Shown piece after piece: positions 37,245-49,554 of a stretch of 64,000 bases of DNA. The number at the start of each line of letters is the position of its first letter. Within the stretch, counting starts at the first letter, position 1. The notes below the pieces were generated by a model. The model ran no database searches. It was given only the letters and a program-made list of their open reading frames with translations, and was not told the DNA's origin. The position numbers and the translations under genes are program-made. Origin of the DNA: Eudorina sp. 2006-703-Eu-15 (Eukaryota; Chlorophyta; Chlorophyceae; Chlamydomonadales; Volvocaceae); assembly GCA_003117195.1 (NCBI GenBank), contig BDSI01000130.1, positions 62,001 to 126,000 of the forward strand. Reading direction: 5' to 3'.

Positions 37245-39816
37245 CCTTATTACCGCAAGGCCTCTAAAGGTTTGCAATAATAAAAATAATAATATTTTGT
37301 GGGTGGCAAAGACCAATAAAGTAAAACTCCGGTTTCTGCCACGCAAAGTCCGTACATGTACGGAAATCGCAAAATTTTCCGGCCACGCCCTCTGCACCTT
37401 TATGTACCGTTTGCTTATTAAAGTAAGGGGCAGTGACGATGCTAGTTGTTGTATCTTCAAATTTCTAGTGCGGCGATGTCTCAAGATTATGCTGGGAGTG
37501 CGTGGCTGGGAGCGGTGGGAGCGGGGGTTTCAAGACCATGCCGCAATCGCGCAATCCCTCCCCCCAAATCCACAATTGAAACTGGTTATGATTTTGCTGG
37601 GAAACTTGGCTGTTGGGCGTTTTGCGTGCAGTAATCGCGGTTCGCCGCAGTACCACATGTGCATGCCATTGGGGACCAATGTGCTGCAGGTCATCCATAT
37701 ATGGGCAGACACGCTTAGTCACACGGAGTTCGCAGACCTGTTTTTCATAAGCGACACCCTCGCAAAGCTAATATAAAATCGCCTGAAACCTCGGACGCCA
37801 ACCCGACAAAGTTTTAAGAAGTTGGAGATTTCAATTAATATGCTAACGGTTTAGCGATTTATTCGATTGAAAGCAAGCAAACGTGACACCGCGTGGCATA
37901 ACTCTACAGAGGGCACACTTTAGGAAGCGATCGTTACAAGGGGGACCAGCAATTAAGCTGCTCGCTCACACTTTAGGAGTCGCAAAACTTTTGGAGCCGA
38001 TACGGCAACTGGTGGATGTTTGTGTACAAATATAATAAGTGCACGCCGAACATTGGTCGATGAGTTATTGATCGACGAGCAGCGACGAGCGACCATCAAC
38101 CGCTCGGCCACAAAAGGCCACAACACGCCACAACCTGGTTTCCCGTCCCGATTATAATGGCCGCCACATTTACAATCCCAGGGGACATCCCGAAAACGTA
38201 AATTCGAGCAGTAGACAAACGTACCGAACGCTAAGGCAAGTTAACGGCACCCAGTTTTTTTATTCGGACAGCTTGGGCTCCGACTGGCTGGGCGCGAACG
38301 CCAGCGTGCACGTTCTTCTCTAGTACCGGGACCCTTGCAGCCACCAGATCTGGAGAGCGCATCTCCGCTGGCCATCCGTCACTTCCTGCACCCCAAGCAA
38401 CAACGACAGGACGGCAAACGCCTGAAGGCATGGATGAATGCAAATGAGCGCTATAGCGGACCCCACAAGCCCACCAGGAGAAACCTTGGCTACGCCCCTC
38501 CGAGAGAGCAACGAACATTGCACCCCCGGCACCAGAGCGCGGAGGGGCCCCTAGACCCGCTAGCACAATTAGCACAATCACCCAAACATGAAAAGGCGCC
38601 GAGCTGGGCACCGGTACCAAAGCGACAAGAACAACACACCAAGGGAGCATCATCGGATGCGACCACACCAAGCGCCATACCCTCTGTCACCGGTTTTCAT
38701 CCCCAGGAACTGCCGCAGTCGGTGAGCAACCGCCCCGCACAGCGTGCGGTCCCACCTGAACGAAACTCCTTGCAGTCCCGAGCCTTCCCTTCGTCTACCC
38801 GCCGCCATGCGGCAACGCCCCGAACCTGCACCACTGTGTCGTGGGCGGTCTGGGGACGTAATAGACCGGGGCCGGTGGAGTTCACACCTTGACTGTAACA
38901 CGGCGCGGCCAAAGGCCACCTTGACTGTAACCCAGCGTTACATTGACGGCCGGGCGCAACGACGGATGGCGTACGTAAATATCTTACATGCATACAGGAC
39001 ACATCATGTGGTGGTGGTGCATCCTGCTTTCCATTGTGAGCTGTCGTGCGCGGGGTCAGGCCCCGAGCCGCCAGCATGCCGATCTACAGATGACTCAATG
39101 GGAAATTCCAATCAGATACCGTCACCCGTGTAACGGTTACATTACAAAACCCGTACATAGAACCGCACCCCAAAATCTGGCAGTGTCACTTGGAAAAAGT
39201 GTAAGTGACACACATTATTAATCTGGCAGTGTCACTTGGAAAAAGTGTAAGTGACACACATTATTAAGGATATTACAGCGGACCCCCGCGGGGCACCAGT
39301 GACAGCCGAAGCTTCCTCACCATACACCGCATGAACGACACATGTGTCGCAGCATGCTGCCCTGCCGAGCGCCCTCGTCCATGCCGTGCCGTATCCCAAG
39401 CACGAAGCCGCGTGGTCCACGCAGGAGGTACCCTTTTGGAGCTACGATGTGGTGGGGCGGTTCCCCACATGCGCCCGGTGGGTGCGCTGGATGGGTGCGA
39501 GGACCCTCATCAGGGCAGCGCAGGGGCCCCATCCGGTGCAGGGGTCGAACCCAGGCTGCAAATGAATGCAACGCTGAACGTGCAGGCGAACAGCATGTAA
39601 ACGCACGCGCCTGATGTCCCTAGCCGAAATGCTCGAGCGAGGAGTCCCCGGCGGTCGTGCGCACCGGCAGATGCACGCCCACACACGCCCTATCCAGCTC
39701 CCGGCAATCCGTCCTCATCAAGCTCCCGCCGCCCCATCATGTCCCCGAGCCCCAGCCCGCTCGTCGCGGCCCCGCTGTTTCGACACGCCCAGGGTCCCGG
39801 CCAGTCCCTCCCCCCG
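37245..39816. other. Intergenic region between the two NHL-BTB paralogues
   Basis: No recognised gene. It holds a perfect 46-bp tandem duplication with an internal inverted repeat (39176-39266) and a copy of the dispersed GTTACAGCGGACCC-type repeat directly after it (about 39268). Confidence 0.55.
39176..39266 (+). repeat. 46-bp tandem duplication with an internal palindrome
   Basis: ATCTGGCAGTGTCACTTGGA … CACATTATTA occurs twice back to back. Each unit contains GTGTCACTT and AAGTGACAC as inverted arms around GGAAAAAGTGT. Confidence 0.95.
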
Positions 39817-41394
39817 TCAGGCCTCCAGCAGCGCCCGGATCACCTCATCCGCCAGCTCGGGGCACTGCGTGCTGAACCCTGCCGGCCAGCCGTGCGCCGC
39901 CACCTCCCGCCTTTGCTGCAGAAGATACGACCTCAGGAACGAAACCAGCTCCCGTAGCCCGTGCCGCTCCGCCCACATGAGGTCGGGAACCACCGTGGCG
40001 GCTCCCGTCGCCTCTCGCAGGCGCAGCTGTAGCTCGCGGCTGCATTCCGGCGGCAGTAGCAGCTGCTCGGCCAGCTCCACCACAGGCCGTAGCAGCGCCG
40101 CCGGCACGTGCATCCTCCCCGTGTACATGTAGCCCAGCACGGCCCCGAACGCATCCGGGTCCGCGTGCAGGATTGAAACCTCCGCCGAGCCGCTGTCAGC
40201 AAAACCACCATCAGGCGCCAGGTATCGTCGGAAATAGTCGCTGCGGGCAACCAGCGCCGCGCGGTGGGCCATGTAGGCCTTGCCGCCGCCCACAGTGACT
40301 CTCACCATGCCCGGGCCGGCGGTGGGCGTGCCGGCTTCCGACTCCGTGGGCATGAGGAGCAGGCTGGGCAGCTGCGCGATGACGTCACCAAGGCCAGGGA
40401 TGCAGGCTGTGAGCCCCTCGGTGTTGGGTGCGAAGCCGCTTGAGCTGAAGACCGTGACCCTCCGGCTGTTGTCGCACCAAATCCCGGCGGCTAGCTGGTG
40501 GTGGGACAGGAACGTCAACTGGCAGAGCTGCTTGGTGGCTAGGTCTGCACCACACACGGTGGTCACAAGCCCTGTCGGGGCCATGTGACGCAGCGCTGAA
40601 CGGTCGGCGATGTAGAGGCTCCCCTGCGCGCCGGCAAGGATCGAGATGATGACGTTGAAGCGCGCGTCCGTGCCGTGCCCGTTGACGGCGGCCTCCGATG
40701 GAGGGGCCCATGCACCGCCGATGAGGTGCGGGCTGGTTGCAGCGGGGGTGACAACTTCAGTGTTGCTGGTGTCGTTGCGGCGCTTGTCGCTGGCGCTGAG
40801 CACTCTGTCGCCTTGGCGGGCCAATGGGATGCGGCAGACGGCATACGCCGTGGCAGCAACCAGCGCATCGGAAGCAGCGTCGTAAGTAATGGCGTTCCAA
40901 AAGTTGGATGTCGGCTTTGTGCCCTCCAAAGTCGTTACCCGGCCGCTGTTCACTTCCAGCACACGGATAGTTGTCTTCTCTGCTGTGAAGACGTTGCCTT
41001 TTCCATCAGCCGCAAGCGCGCGAATGTACTCAAACCGCGCCTCCTTGCCGACGCCGTCTGCCAGCCCGCTTTCCTTTTCGCTTCCAGCTGCAAGGCTGAT
41101 TGTATTTTTGGCATCCAAGCGCATAATGGCAGTAGCAGAGGCAACAAAGTATATGGAGTCGGCTACCGGCTCATAGACGGCAGCGTGGGAGCTCCGACCA
41201 AGGGAGACAAACCAGCTGCTCAACCTGAAGGTCGGGTGCCCATCGCTTCTTGTAGTTGGGCACAATTCGCGTGCCTCATTTTCCATAAAAACCAGTATCT
41301 GTGGAACTTGGTCCGGTCGCGGTCGGACGACCACGCTAGAGAATTGCGCCGACAATTCTATTGTCTCGACGTTGACAGTATTATTGACAGACAT
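39817..41394 (-). CDS. NHL/beta-propeller plus BTB domain protein, copy 2 (525 aa, intact)
   Basis: Single open frame from ATG 41394 to stop 39817. Residues 1-300 contain NHL/SMP-30-like blades, for example GKGNVFTAEKTTIRVLEVNS, SDALVAATAYAVCRIPL and GSLYIADRSALRHMAPTG. Residues 350-470 form a BTB/POZ domain (AYMAHRAALVARSDYFRRYL, DPDAFGAVLGYMYTGRMHV), followed by a helical BACK-like region ending in PELADEVIRALLEA. BTB proteins often act as cullin-3 ubiquitin-ligase adaptors and the propeller could bind substrate; that role is inference. It is a tandem paralogue of the copy at 35.7-37.2 kb and diverges from the S1-domain gene 706 bp away, so the two may share a promoter region. Confidence 0.85.
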   Translation of the reverse strand: MSVNNTVNVETIELSAQFSSVVVRPRPDQVPQILVFMENEARELCPTTRSDGHPTFRLSSWFVSLGRSSHAAVYEPVADSIYFVASATAIMRLDAKNTISLAAGSEKESGLADGVGKEARFEYIRALAADGKGNVFTAEKTTIRVLEVNSGRVTTLEGTKPTSNFWNAITYDAASDALVAATAYAVCRIPLARQGDRVLSASDKRRNDTSNTEVVTPAATSPHLIGGAWAPPSEAAVNGHGTDARFNVIISILAGAQGSLYIADRSALRHMAPTGLVTTVCGADLATKQLCQLTFLSHHQLAAGIWCDNSRRVTVFSSSGFAPNTEGLTACIPGLGDVIAQLPSLLLMPTESEAGTPTAGPGMVRVTVGGGKAYMAHRAALVARSDYFRRYLAPDGGFADSGSAEVSILHADPDAFGAVLGYMYTGRMHVPAALLRPVVELAEQLLLPPECSRELQLRLREATGAATVVPDLMWAERHGLRELVSFLRSYLLQQRREVAAHGWPAGFSTQCPELADEVIRALLEA

Positions 41395-42100
41395 GTTAAG
41401 CTGATTCTACAGTTATAATGCTGTTGATGGTATATTGTAAGCATAAACACGCTGTGCTATTGCTGGCAGGCAACCATCAGAGGCAGGTATGAGTAATAAT
41501 TCATCGGGATTGAAAGACCAAAGCACTTCTCTAGTTAGGCCCAAACTAATGTGTCGCGCATCCGGTCAGACATTGTCACAATTGATTGATGATGCCTGGC
41601 CAGCTATTCAAGTCAACAGCCTGTACGATTATTGCCATTTCACGCACAGCAGCAAGAAAACATTTGGTAAACTTCCAATTCAGTTCAGGCCATTACTATT
41701 GGTTTGTACAATACGGCTTGTACATTTTCGGTGCACTGCAATATGTTATTACGGCTCATGGACGAATGCGGCAGCAACTAGTGTCGATTCTGCGCAACTA
41801 GGGACCTTTTGATAGCATGTTAAGTATCGCCGAAAAATTACTTTCAAAAACCTAGCAGCACTTTGGTTTTCCTTCACATCCTTGTTTCGGTGTACGCGAT
41901 ACAGTGAGCATTTGCAAGTTAACACGATACAATAACTTATGGTTTAGATCTTTAGGCTTAGATCGCTACAGCTGACCTAAGGGCGCGTGGCTTCCGTCAC
42001 TACTGGCGGCCTCTCGTGGTCGGCCAAGTTCACCCGCACGACCCATACCACAGCACAATCCGAAGGGAAACAGGCCTGCAATTCAACCATCCGAAGTGGG
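41395..42100. promoter_or_regulatory. Divergent intergenic region between the NHL-BTB gene and the S1/RS gene
   Basis: 706 bp between two start codons on opposite strands. No defined element is recognised. The upstream in-frame ATG at 41987 could extend the S1/RS protein, but MARSRSRSRS at 42101 is the more natural start. Confidence 0.4.
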
Positions 42101-45100
42101 ATGGCGAGATCGCGGAGCCGGTCCCGCAGCGCCGACAGAGGTCGTTGGGGTGACCCGGTTGACAGCAACGACCACCCGCGACGGGATCACGGTCGGGAAG
42201 GGCGCGGCGCAGTCAGCGGCAGCCATGATCGGGAACAGCGACGGAGGCTCGAACGGGACGGGCATCGGAGTCGCAGCCGCAGCCGTGGGCGCAGCCGCTC
42301 CCGCAGCCGCGACAGGCGCCCCGATGCGGCCCGGGACGCCCGGCCGCGAGAACGCGACCACGACGGGCACGGTGATTGGGACCGGGACCGGGACCGGGAC
42401 CGGGATGGCGGCACACGACGCGACCGGGACAAGGACAGGGACAAGGTCAGGGACAAGGACAGGGACAAGGACAGGGACAAGGACAGGGACAAGGACCGGG
42501 ACAGGGGTGACGACCGCGGTCGTGATGAGACCCGGGAGCGACGTTCGGAACGAGACAGAGGGCGGGACGAGGATCGGGACCGCGACCGAGAAGGACCCCG
42601 GCACCCAAGTCGCAGCCGCAGCCGCAGCCGCGAGCGGGGGCCCAGGCGCTGGGGCTCTCCCAGGGGTGGTGGCGGAGGCGGTGGCGGAGGCGGCCAGGCT
42701 CAGGGTGAGAACCGCCAACGCCGCTGGCACAGCCCCAGCCCGCCGCCTGGGCGCCGTGGCGGCGACGGCGGCCGCCGCGAGGAGGAACCCGCCGGCCGCG
42801 GCAACGGCGGCGCCTGGAGCAATCCGCCGCCGCCGCCGCCCCAGCTGTCAGGTGCGGCACTCGTCGCGCGCGCGCGCGCGCGCACTCCTGGGATGCGGTG
42901 TTGCGGGCCGCTCTGCTTACGGGTCGTGTGGTGGTGGCAGTAGCTGGAGTGCTTTCTCCCCCACTCGCGGCGACGAGGGCCAGCATCCAGGGAGGCCTCA
43001 CCCGCGTCGGTTACTGGGTGTGGCCGGATGTACGGTAACGGTTAGGGAGTACGGCATGGTCTCGTACGGTTAGGGGCCAGCACCAGTACGATATGCCGAG
43101 GATGGTGGGGAACCCTGCGCGGTGGATCTGAGGCCGTCAGAACGACACCACCGTTGCATGGGCGCGTTCCGGACATCTGGTGCCGCGACCGCTGCACACT
43201 GCCCCCGTCCGCCGCAGGCCGCGCGCCCCCCGCCGCGCCGCTGTCCACCGCGCCGCCGCCGCTGGGGTCCATCCACCGCGGCACCGTCCACACCATAAGG
43301 CCCTTTGGGATCTTTGTGGCGCTGCCAGGGTACCGCCGCCACGTCATGGTGCACAACACGCAGGTGAGGCTACGGCATCCAGACCAGATCAGGTCAGATT
43401 AGATCAAGATCAAGATCAGATCAGACCAGCACCGATCAGAACGGATCAGGTCGGGCGAGTCTGGACTTGAACGGAATCGGACGGCGTCGGACGGCGCCAG
43501 CATCTGGGATGGACTGCCTGGCGGGGATCTTGCTTTCTTTCAATCTCCCTACCACCTCCCCAACACCCCCTCGTCTTCCCTAGGTCAGTGACGAGCTGCG
43601 GTTCAACCGGGACGACGATGACGAGGCCAAAGTGAAGGCGCTGGAGTTCTACTTCCCGAAGGGCGAGCAGGTGGGGGCGCCGGAGGCGGGGGGTCGAGTG
43701 GTTTGTGGGGTTGTTGGCGCGCGGGGTATGGATTGGGGAACCGATACGTGGCACAGGAGTCAATACGCGACCCAAGTTACTTACCATACATACCTGAATT
43801 GTGCGCTCACTGTTACCTCGGGCGACCGCGTCGCCGCCGGACCCATCCCGGACCAACCAACGCGCGACAGCACGAGGACGGACCACACCCCAGACAGCAC
43901 AAATTATCGAGAACGTAGTACTCACCTGGCGCGCGGGGTAGGGGGACCCTTACCTGTCCCCCTCCAACACGGCGGGGCTTGTTGGTCCAGGAGGGGAGGG
44001 ACTAGGGAGGTGTCATCGCTGTAGTCGGCAGCCCGCCGCTGGACGTAGGGCGAGTGTTCAGAGAAGGGCCCCAAGGGTGCGGCGAACTCCGCCCACTGGC
44101 ATTGGATGCAGTGGATGCCGCTGTGCGCGGGTCGCCCCGCAGTCCGCGCGACCCGCGACCCGGGGCCCGCGACCCGCGACCCGTGGGTCACCTCCGTGGT
44201 CCGTCCACCCTTGCCCCTCGCAACCCTCCTGCAGGTCTGGGTGAAGGTCACCGAGGTGGCGCCCGACGAGCGCAACCCCGCGGAGATGCGGGTCAACGGC
44301 AGTCTGCGGGCGGTGGACCAGGCCTCGGGGACGGATCTGGATCCCGAGGGCCTCCTGGGGGCGGAGCACCAGGGCGGCGGCGGCGGGGCAGGCGGCCGCG
44401 GGCGAGGTGAGGGAGCTGGGGGCCGGGGCACGGGACTGAGGGAGGGGAGCAGGGGGAGTGGCTAAGGGGGTGCGGGAGTGCCCATCCGCCCATCCGCTCA
44501 CGCTCACGGTGGCAGCGAGGGAGGGGGCAACGGTAGTACTTGTGTACTTGACACCACTGAAGCGGCGATTGCACGGCTCGCCAACACCGCCACCACCACC
44601 ACCACCACCACCACGTCTTTGTGAGCCCGGAAGCGCCACGCGGGCAAGCGTCCTGGCACTGGCCACAGAGAGGACAAACCAGTACAGAGCAGTGAAGTGC
44701 GGTAACGGCGCGGTTCCAAGGCACGGCCCTGTACGGGACCGGGCCCGTGGCCCGCACACTGCGACCACACTGCGACCTGCGAAGCGCGCCCGCATCCCCC
44801 CCCGCCCTGCCGCTGGTGTCCCTAGAGTCCTGACAGCGGGAATCGCAACAGGCTCCCGGGCCCCTCCCGGACCCCCCACGTGCAGGCGGCCCCGAAACCG
44901 ACGAGCCGCCGGAGGTGGGCACCGTACACCGCGCCACCGTCAAGCGCATCGAGGCGTACGGCGTGTTCGTGGCGCTGGAGGGGTTCCGCCGCCACGGCCT
45001 CGTACACACGAGCCAGGTACGGACAGCACGACACGTATTGTGTACGACGTATTGTGTACGACGTATTGATGTCAAGAGTTTGCCGCCATGTGATCACACT

Positions 45101-48100
45101 CAACGATGGTCACAGCCTCGCGAGCGTCCATCGGCAAGGCGCGTTTCCGATCGGTGGGTCGCATTTCTGGGCCCCGTGTGTTTTCCTTAAACCCCGTGTT
45201 AAAATAAACCGAGAGACACGACTTGCGAGGACCCTAATTGCGCACTTAAACCGCTGTGTGTTTCCAGCGGGGACCGCCCTTTGTCCCTCCTCACCCGGGC
45301 GGTGTTGGATAGCTTCTTAGGTAGCACCTCCTCTGTGGGCAGCGCCACTTCTGTGGGCAGCCGCTTGAGGGTCGGGTCACCAGCGTTGCGCACGATTACC
45401 GTATCGCCGCTTTTGTCCGTTGTCGGTTGTCGGTTGCTGTGGCAGGTCAGCAACTACCTGAGCTTCTCGCGGGAGGACACTGACGAGCAGAAGAAGTCGG
45501 AGCTGGCGGGGGTTGTGACGGTGGGGGAGCAGATCTGGGTCAAGGTGAGCGCGGGACGATCTCGGGTTCTTCTCCCGCGTACCCCTTGCCAGGACTGCGA
45601 AAGCGGAGGACTGTGGAGGGCGAGGCGTGCAGGCGCAGGGATGGAACGAGCGGGTGAATGCTGGCGAAGGGCATCTTGGCAGGGCGCACGGGCGAGGGCG
45701 GACGGGGCGCCGGTCCATGGAGAGTTCTTGAGACGGCTGTCCAGGTCCTGCGGTGCTCATCCGCCAGCCAGCCAGCTAGATAGCCGGCACCGCCTTGCCG
45801 TCTCTCACGCACCTGGCTGGCGCACGGCCCTACCGCCCGCCGCCCACTGCCCGCAGCCCCTGACCCACACTACCGTGACGTCCTGCGCGTTGCGTGGCCC
45901 TCAGCGGCTTGACTCCACCGTCTTCGTCCCCAAGGGTATCTGTGGGCGCCGTGTTGGGATGCGTACCCCATACCCACCCTCCGCTGCCTCCCCGCGCCGT
46001 TCAGGTGGTGGAGGTGGCCCCGGACGAGGGCCGCGGCGGCTTCAAGATCGGCTGCTCCATCAAGCTGGTCAACCAGACCAGCGGGGAGGACCTGGACCCG
46101 GGGAACACCAGGTGGGTGGGTGGGTGGGTGGGTGGGTGGGTGGGTGGGTGGGTGGGTGGGTGGGTGGGTAGGTGGGTGGGTGGGTGGGTGGGTGTGTGGG
46201 TGGGTGGGTGGGTGACTGTGTGTGTTTAACGAGGAAACCCGCCCGTGTGCGCGTGTATGCGTGTGAACGTGTGTGTCTGTGAATAGGAGGCCAACTCAGA
46301 CGGCCCTCCAGTTGCCTGACCTTAACTGATCTGGCTGGTGGTTGTTCATGGCTTGGGTTGCCAACCAGGTGGGGCATCGTTGAGGTGACCGGACTGGGGA
46401 GTGCCGTACTGACTGGGACCGGTCGTCAGCTGATACGGGCTCCTGATGCTGTTGCATCTTCTGGTGTCCTTTCCTCCCACTGCCATTGTCCTGTATCCGT
46501 TTCCGATAGATCCCGCTGCCCTTGTTCCTGTCCCTGTCCCCTGTCCCCGGCCCCCTGCGGTGTCGTGCCAGGTACCGGCCCAGGGACGCAGCGGGACGGG
46601 GCCCGGGCGGCCCGGGCGCCATCGGGTCGGGTGCGGGCGAGGTGGGGAGAGGTAAGCGAAGCGGGATGATCCCCGGGCGAGGGCCGGCGGCGCGACGGGG
46701 CCCGGAGTGACGTGCGGTGTGCCCAGAACCCGTCACGCAGAACCCTCCCTCGAGTCGGGGCTTGTGCTCTCATGATGGCCGCGGGTGGGGGCGGTCGTCG
46801 CCCCGGACGGGGGAGTCGGCGAGTTGCCCTGCGACTGTACGTTGCCGCCGTACCCCCAGACATGAGTGGCGTCCGTGACCCTCCCTGCAACCATCAGCGC
46901 CTCGTGTACACGCACCACACCGCACCACACCGCAACGCAACGCAACGCAACGCAACGCAACGCAACGCAACGCACCGCACCGCACCGCACCGCGCAGCGC
47001 AGTACGGCGTCTGGGGGAGCGCTTGGGCCGTTTGACAGCCGCTGGGGCGAGGGTTTGGGTCGCCCCGGTGACGGTGACTGGCGCTCCACCGAGACGGGGG
47101 TCCTGGGCTTGGGGCCGTGGTTTCCTTGAACGCGGCTGGGACTCGGTCCATCGGCCGCGTGCCAGCCCCTGCCGCCCGGCCCGCACCTCCCTCGTCGTCG
47201 GCACCGCCGCCGTTGGTTGGGTCTGTGTAGGTCTTGCCTAGACCCCTCCGTCCCCAGCCGTGCCACCTGCTTCCTGTCCTCCCACACGCAACTCGGACCC
47301 GTGACCCAAAACGCAAACTTACGCATACAACTGTAACCGTAACCATATACCCGTAACTTCAACCGTCAGGCGGCAAGATCGATTGGGGACACCTGGCGGC
47401 GGACACCAAACTGTACGTCAACGAGAAGGCGGCGGCGCAGTACAAACTGCTGGAGGACGAGGCACCGCCACCACCACAGCAGCAGCAGCAACAGCGCCTG
47501 CCGGGGCCGCCGCCTGTGCCCGGCATCGGAGGGGGTGAGTGGGGCAACTCGGCAGGGGTGGGGGGGCGGGATGAGCGCCCTTAAACCACCTTGAGGGCGA
47601 CTAGGGTTTAGGGCCCTGGAATTTAGGGGATTCGGATTTAGGGGATTTGTAGGCGGCGCACGCGGAGAGAACCCCAGGCTGGGTACGGCGGAGACGAACA
47701 GGCGGCCCCCGACGCGAGCTGGCTGCTGATCAGACGGCTGTGAATAGGTGGCCGCCCCACAGGGGATCCCGCTGCGCCGTCACATCGCATCGGGTGGATC
47801 CATGGGAGGCTGCCTACCACCTGACTCTTGACATGACGGAATGTCAGCCATCGTACTGTCTGCTTCATGCCCTTTTTGAGCGCGCGAGTCACGGCCCCGC
47901 AATCCACTCGCCTCGTCCACCGCCGTACGCTGCTGCAACAGGTCCAGGACGGCCGGGCCCGCCGGCCCCTGGCGGACCCATGGGTCGCGGCCGCGGCATG
48001 GTGCTACCCGCCTGGATGACCCAGGGCGGCGGCGGCGGCGGCGGCGCAGCCGCCGCCGCCCCCGGCGGCCCGCCGGCGCCCGGCTCCCTTCCCGGTCCGC

Positions 48101-48564
48101 CGGCGCCCTTCATCCCCGGCCAGCTTCCGTCCTCGTCCAGATTTGAATTGATCGGTGGGGCTCGGGAACGAGAGGTGGATCCCAGTTCCATGTTGTTGGA
48201 CTTTATGGGGGGCGGTGCCGGCGGCGGCGGGGCCGGCGGAGGCGGTGCGCGGATCAGCAGCATCGAGGAGGCGCTCGCGATCCTGGAGGCTCACGGCGGC
48301 GGAGGCGGCGGCAAGGGCTCCAAGAAGGACAAAAAGGAGAAGGACAAGAAGCGGAAGAAGGAGAAGGAGAAGGACAGGAAGGGCAAGAAGGACAAGAAGA
48401 AGAAGCGCAGCAAGTCGTCCGGGAGCCGTCGGGCGAAGGAGGAGGGCGGGAAGCGGAGCGGCAGCCGCGGCGGCGGCCGCAGCGGCAGTGACAGCAGCGG
48501 CAGTAGCAGCAGCAGCAGCGATGACGACAGCGATGGTGGTCGGAGGCGCGATCGGCGCCGGTAG
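42101..48564 (+). CDS. RS-rich protein with two S1 RNA-binding domains (ZCCHC17/DHX8-like), 10 exons, 779 aa
   Basis: Exons: 42101-42851, 43218-43363, 43584-43670, 44235-44406, 44886-45016, 45446-45544, 46005-46111, 46572-46630 (tentative), 47370-47534, 47942-48564. All phases close and the total divides by three. Residues 1-250 are Arg/Ser/Asp-rich (MARSRSRSRS, a DKDR repeat). The first S1 domain runs from GSIHRGTVHTIRPFGIFVAL to VDQASGTDLDPEG. The second runs from GTVHRATVKRIEAYGVFVAL to KLVNQTSGEDLDPGN. The S1 plus NQ(T/G)(S/T)GxDLDP tail is what ZCCHC17 and the N-terminus of DHX8/Prp22 have. After GKIDWGHLAADTKLYVNEK come Gly/Pro stretches with LPAWMTQGG and a Lys-rich, Ser/Asp-rich tail like that of ZCCHC17. 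No CCHC knuckle and no helicase are present. A nuclear RNA role (splicing or ribosome biogenesis) is likely. Confidence 0.8.
46112..46212 (+). repeat. (GGGT)n run starting at a splice donor
   Basis: The intron after exon 7 of the S1/RS gene begins GTGGGTGGGT and continues as GGGT repeats for about 100 bp, with G-quadruplex potential. Confidence 0.95.
46918..46990 (+). repeat. (CGCAA)n and (CGCAC)n microsatellite in an intron
   Basis: Pentanucleotide run of CGCAA units, flanked on both sides by CGCAC units, within the intron before exon 9 of the S1/RS gene. Confidence 0.95.
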
Positions 48565-49554
48565 AGCTGAACCCTGTTGCAGCGGTCTCGAGGCCCCTCC
48601 GGTCGTTGCCACGTTAAGTGTTGTTGCTGTTGTTGTTGTTGCAACGGTACGGCATGCCGCCAGCGCGGCTGGTGCCGTACCGTACAACATGAGGGGATTG
48701 TGTTGGCGGAAAGGGCCTTTCCCTTTTGGCGGCGTGTGGGGCGGTGGATGCTGATGGAGATGGGCATGGCCTCACTGTGAACGGCCAGGTGGGGTCAACC
48801 GCACTTGAGTCTGGTTCAGTCGTTGCGGCGCACCGGGCGAGCGCAGTCCGAATAGATGTGGAGGAGGAGGAGAAGAATTGCGCGGATGCCAGAAATCAGT
48901 TTCTGTGACCTGAACCGCCGTAAATCGGATGGTGCCGTACCATGTTGCGCATATGGTTTCCTGCGCTGGTTGTTACGGCCCAACAGCAAGCGCGGGCGAG
49001 TCGTCGCCAAATGCACGCCTGGGACTCTGCTCTGTCAGATCGAGCTTCAAATCAGTTTCGGCGAATCCGAGGAGGCGCCGCAACTGGACCGATGGGTCCG
49101 TGTCGTACCCTTTCCTACCTGTCTCGGATCGGCCGACCGCACGTTTGACAAGCGCCGCGCAACCGCCACCCGCGGGTCGGGCTGTCAACATCGGGCCCTG
49201 TCGCACCCCCACCCCTCGCCGCAGCGGTTCTTGTTCACCGGCCATGACACCACTCAAGTCGACTTTTGTCCCTTCTGTCTGTTACGTGACGCGCTGCGCC
49301 GCAGCGGGTGCTTCATAGCCACTGGCGCACATGGCAAGCCGATCGCTTACCTGTGAGTGACCTCTTTCGTCAGCAACACATTTCTGTTTAGGACTGTTTA
49401 GGACATCCCCAGTCGGAGACCGGGGGGTGGTTAAACCAAGGACCGCTATAGCGCCACCCGGGTCGGTGCGTGCCGCGACCAGAGCAAAGCAGCAATCCAC
49501 CGCCGGAGGGTGTAGGGCTCTCAGCTCCGAAACCGGGTCCAGCCGACCGCCCCG
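48565..49554. other. Intergenic region between the S1/RS and ACB-domain genes
   Basis: 990 bp without a recognised gene. No TGTAA signal was found on the plus strand close after the S1/RS stop. An upstream non-coding exon of the next gene could lie here. Confidence 0.5.
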
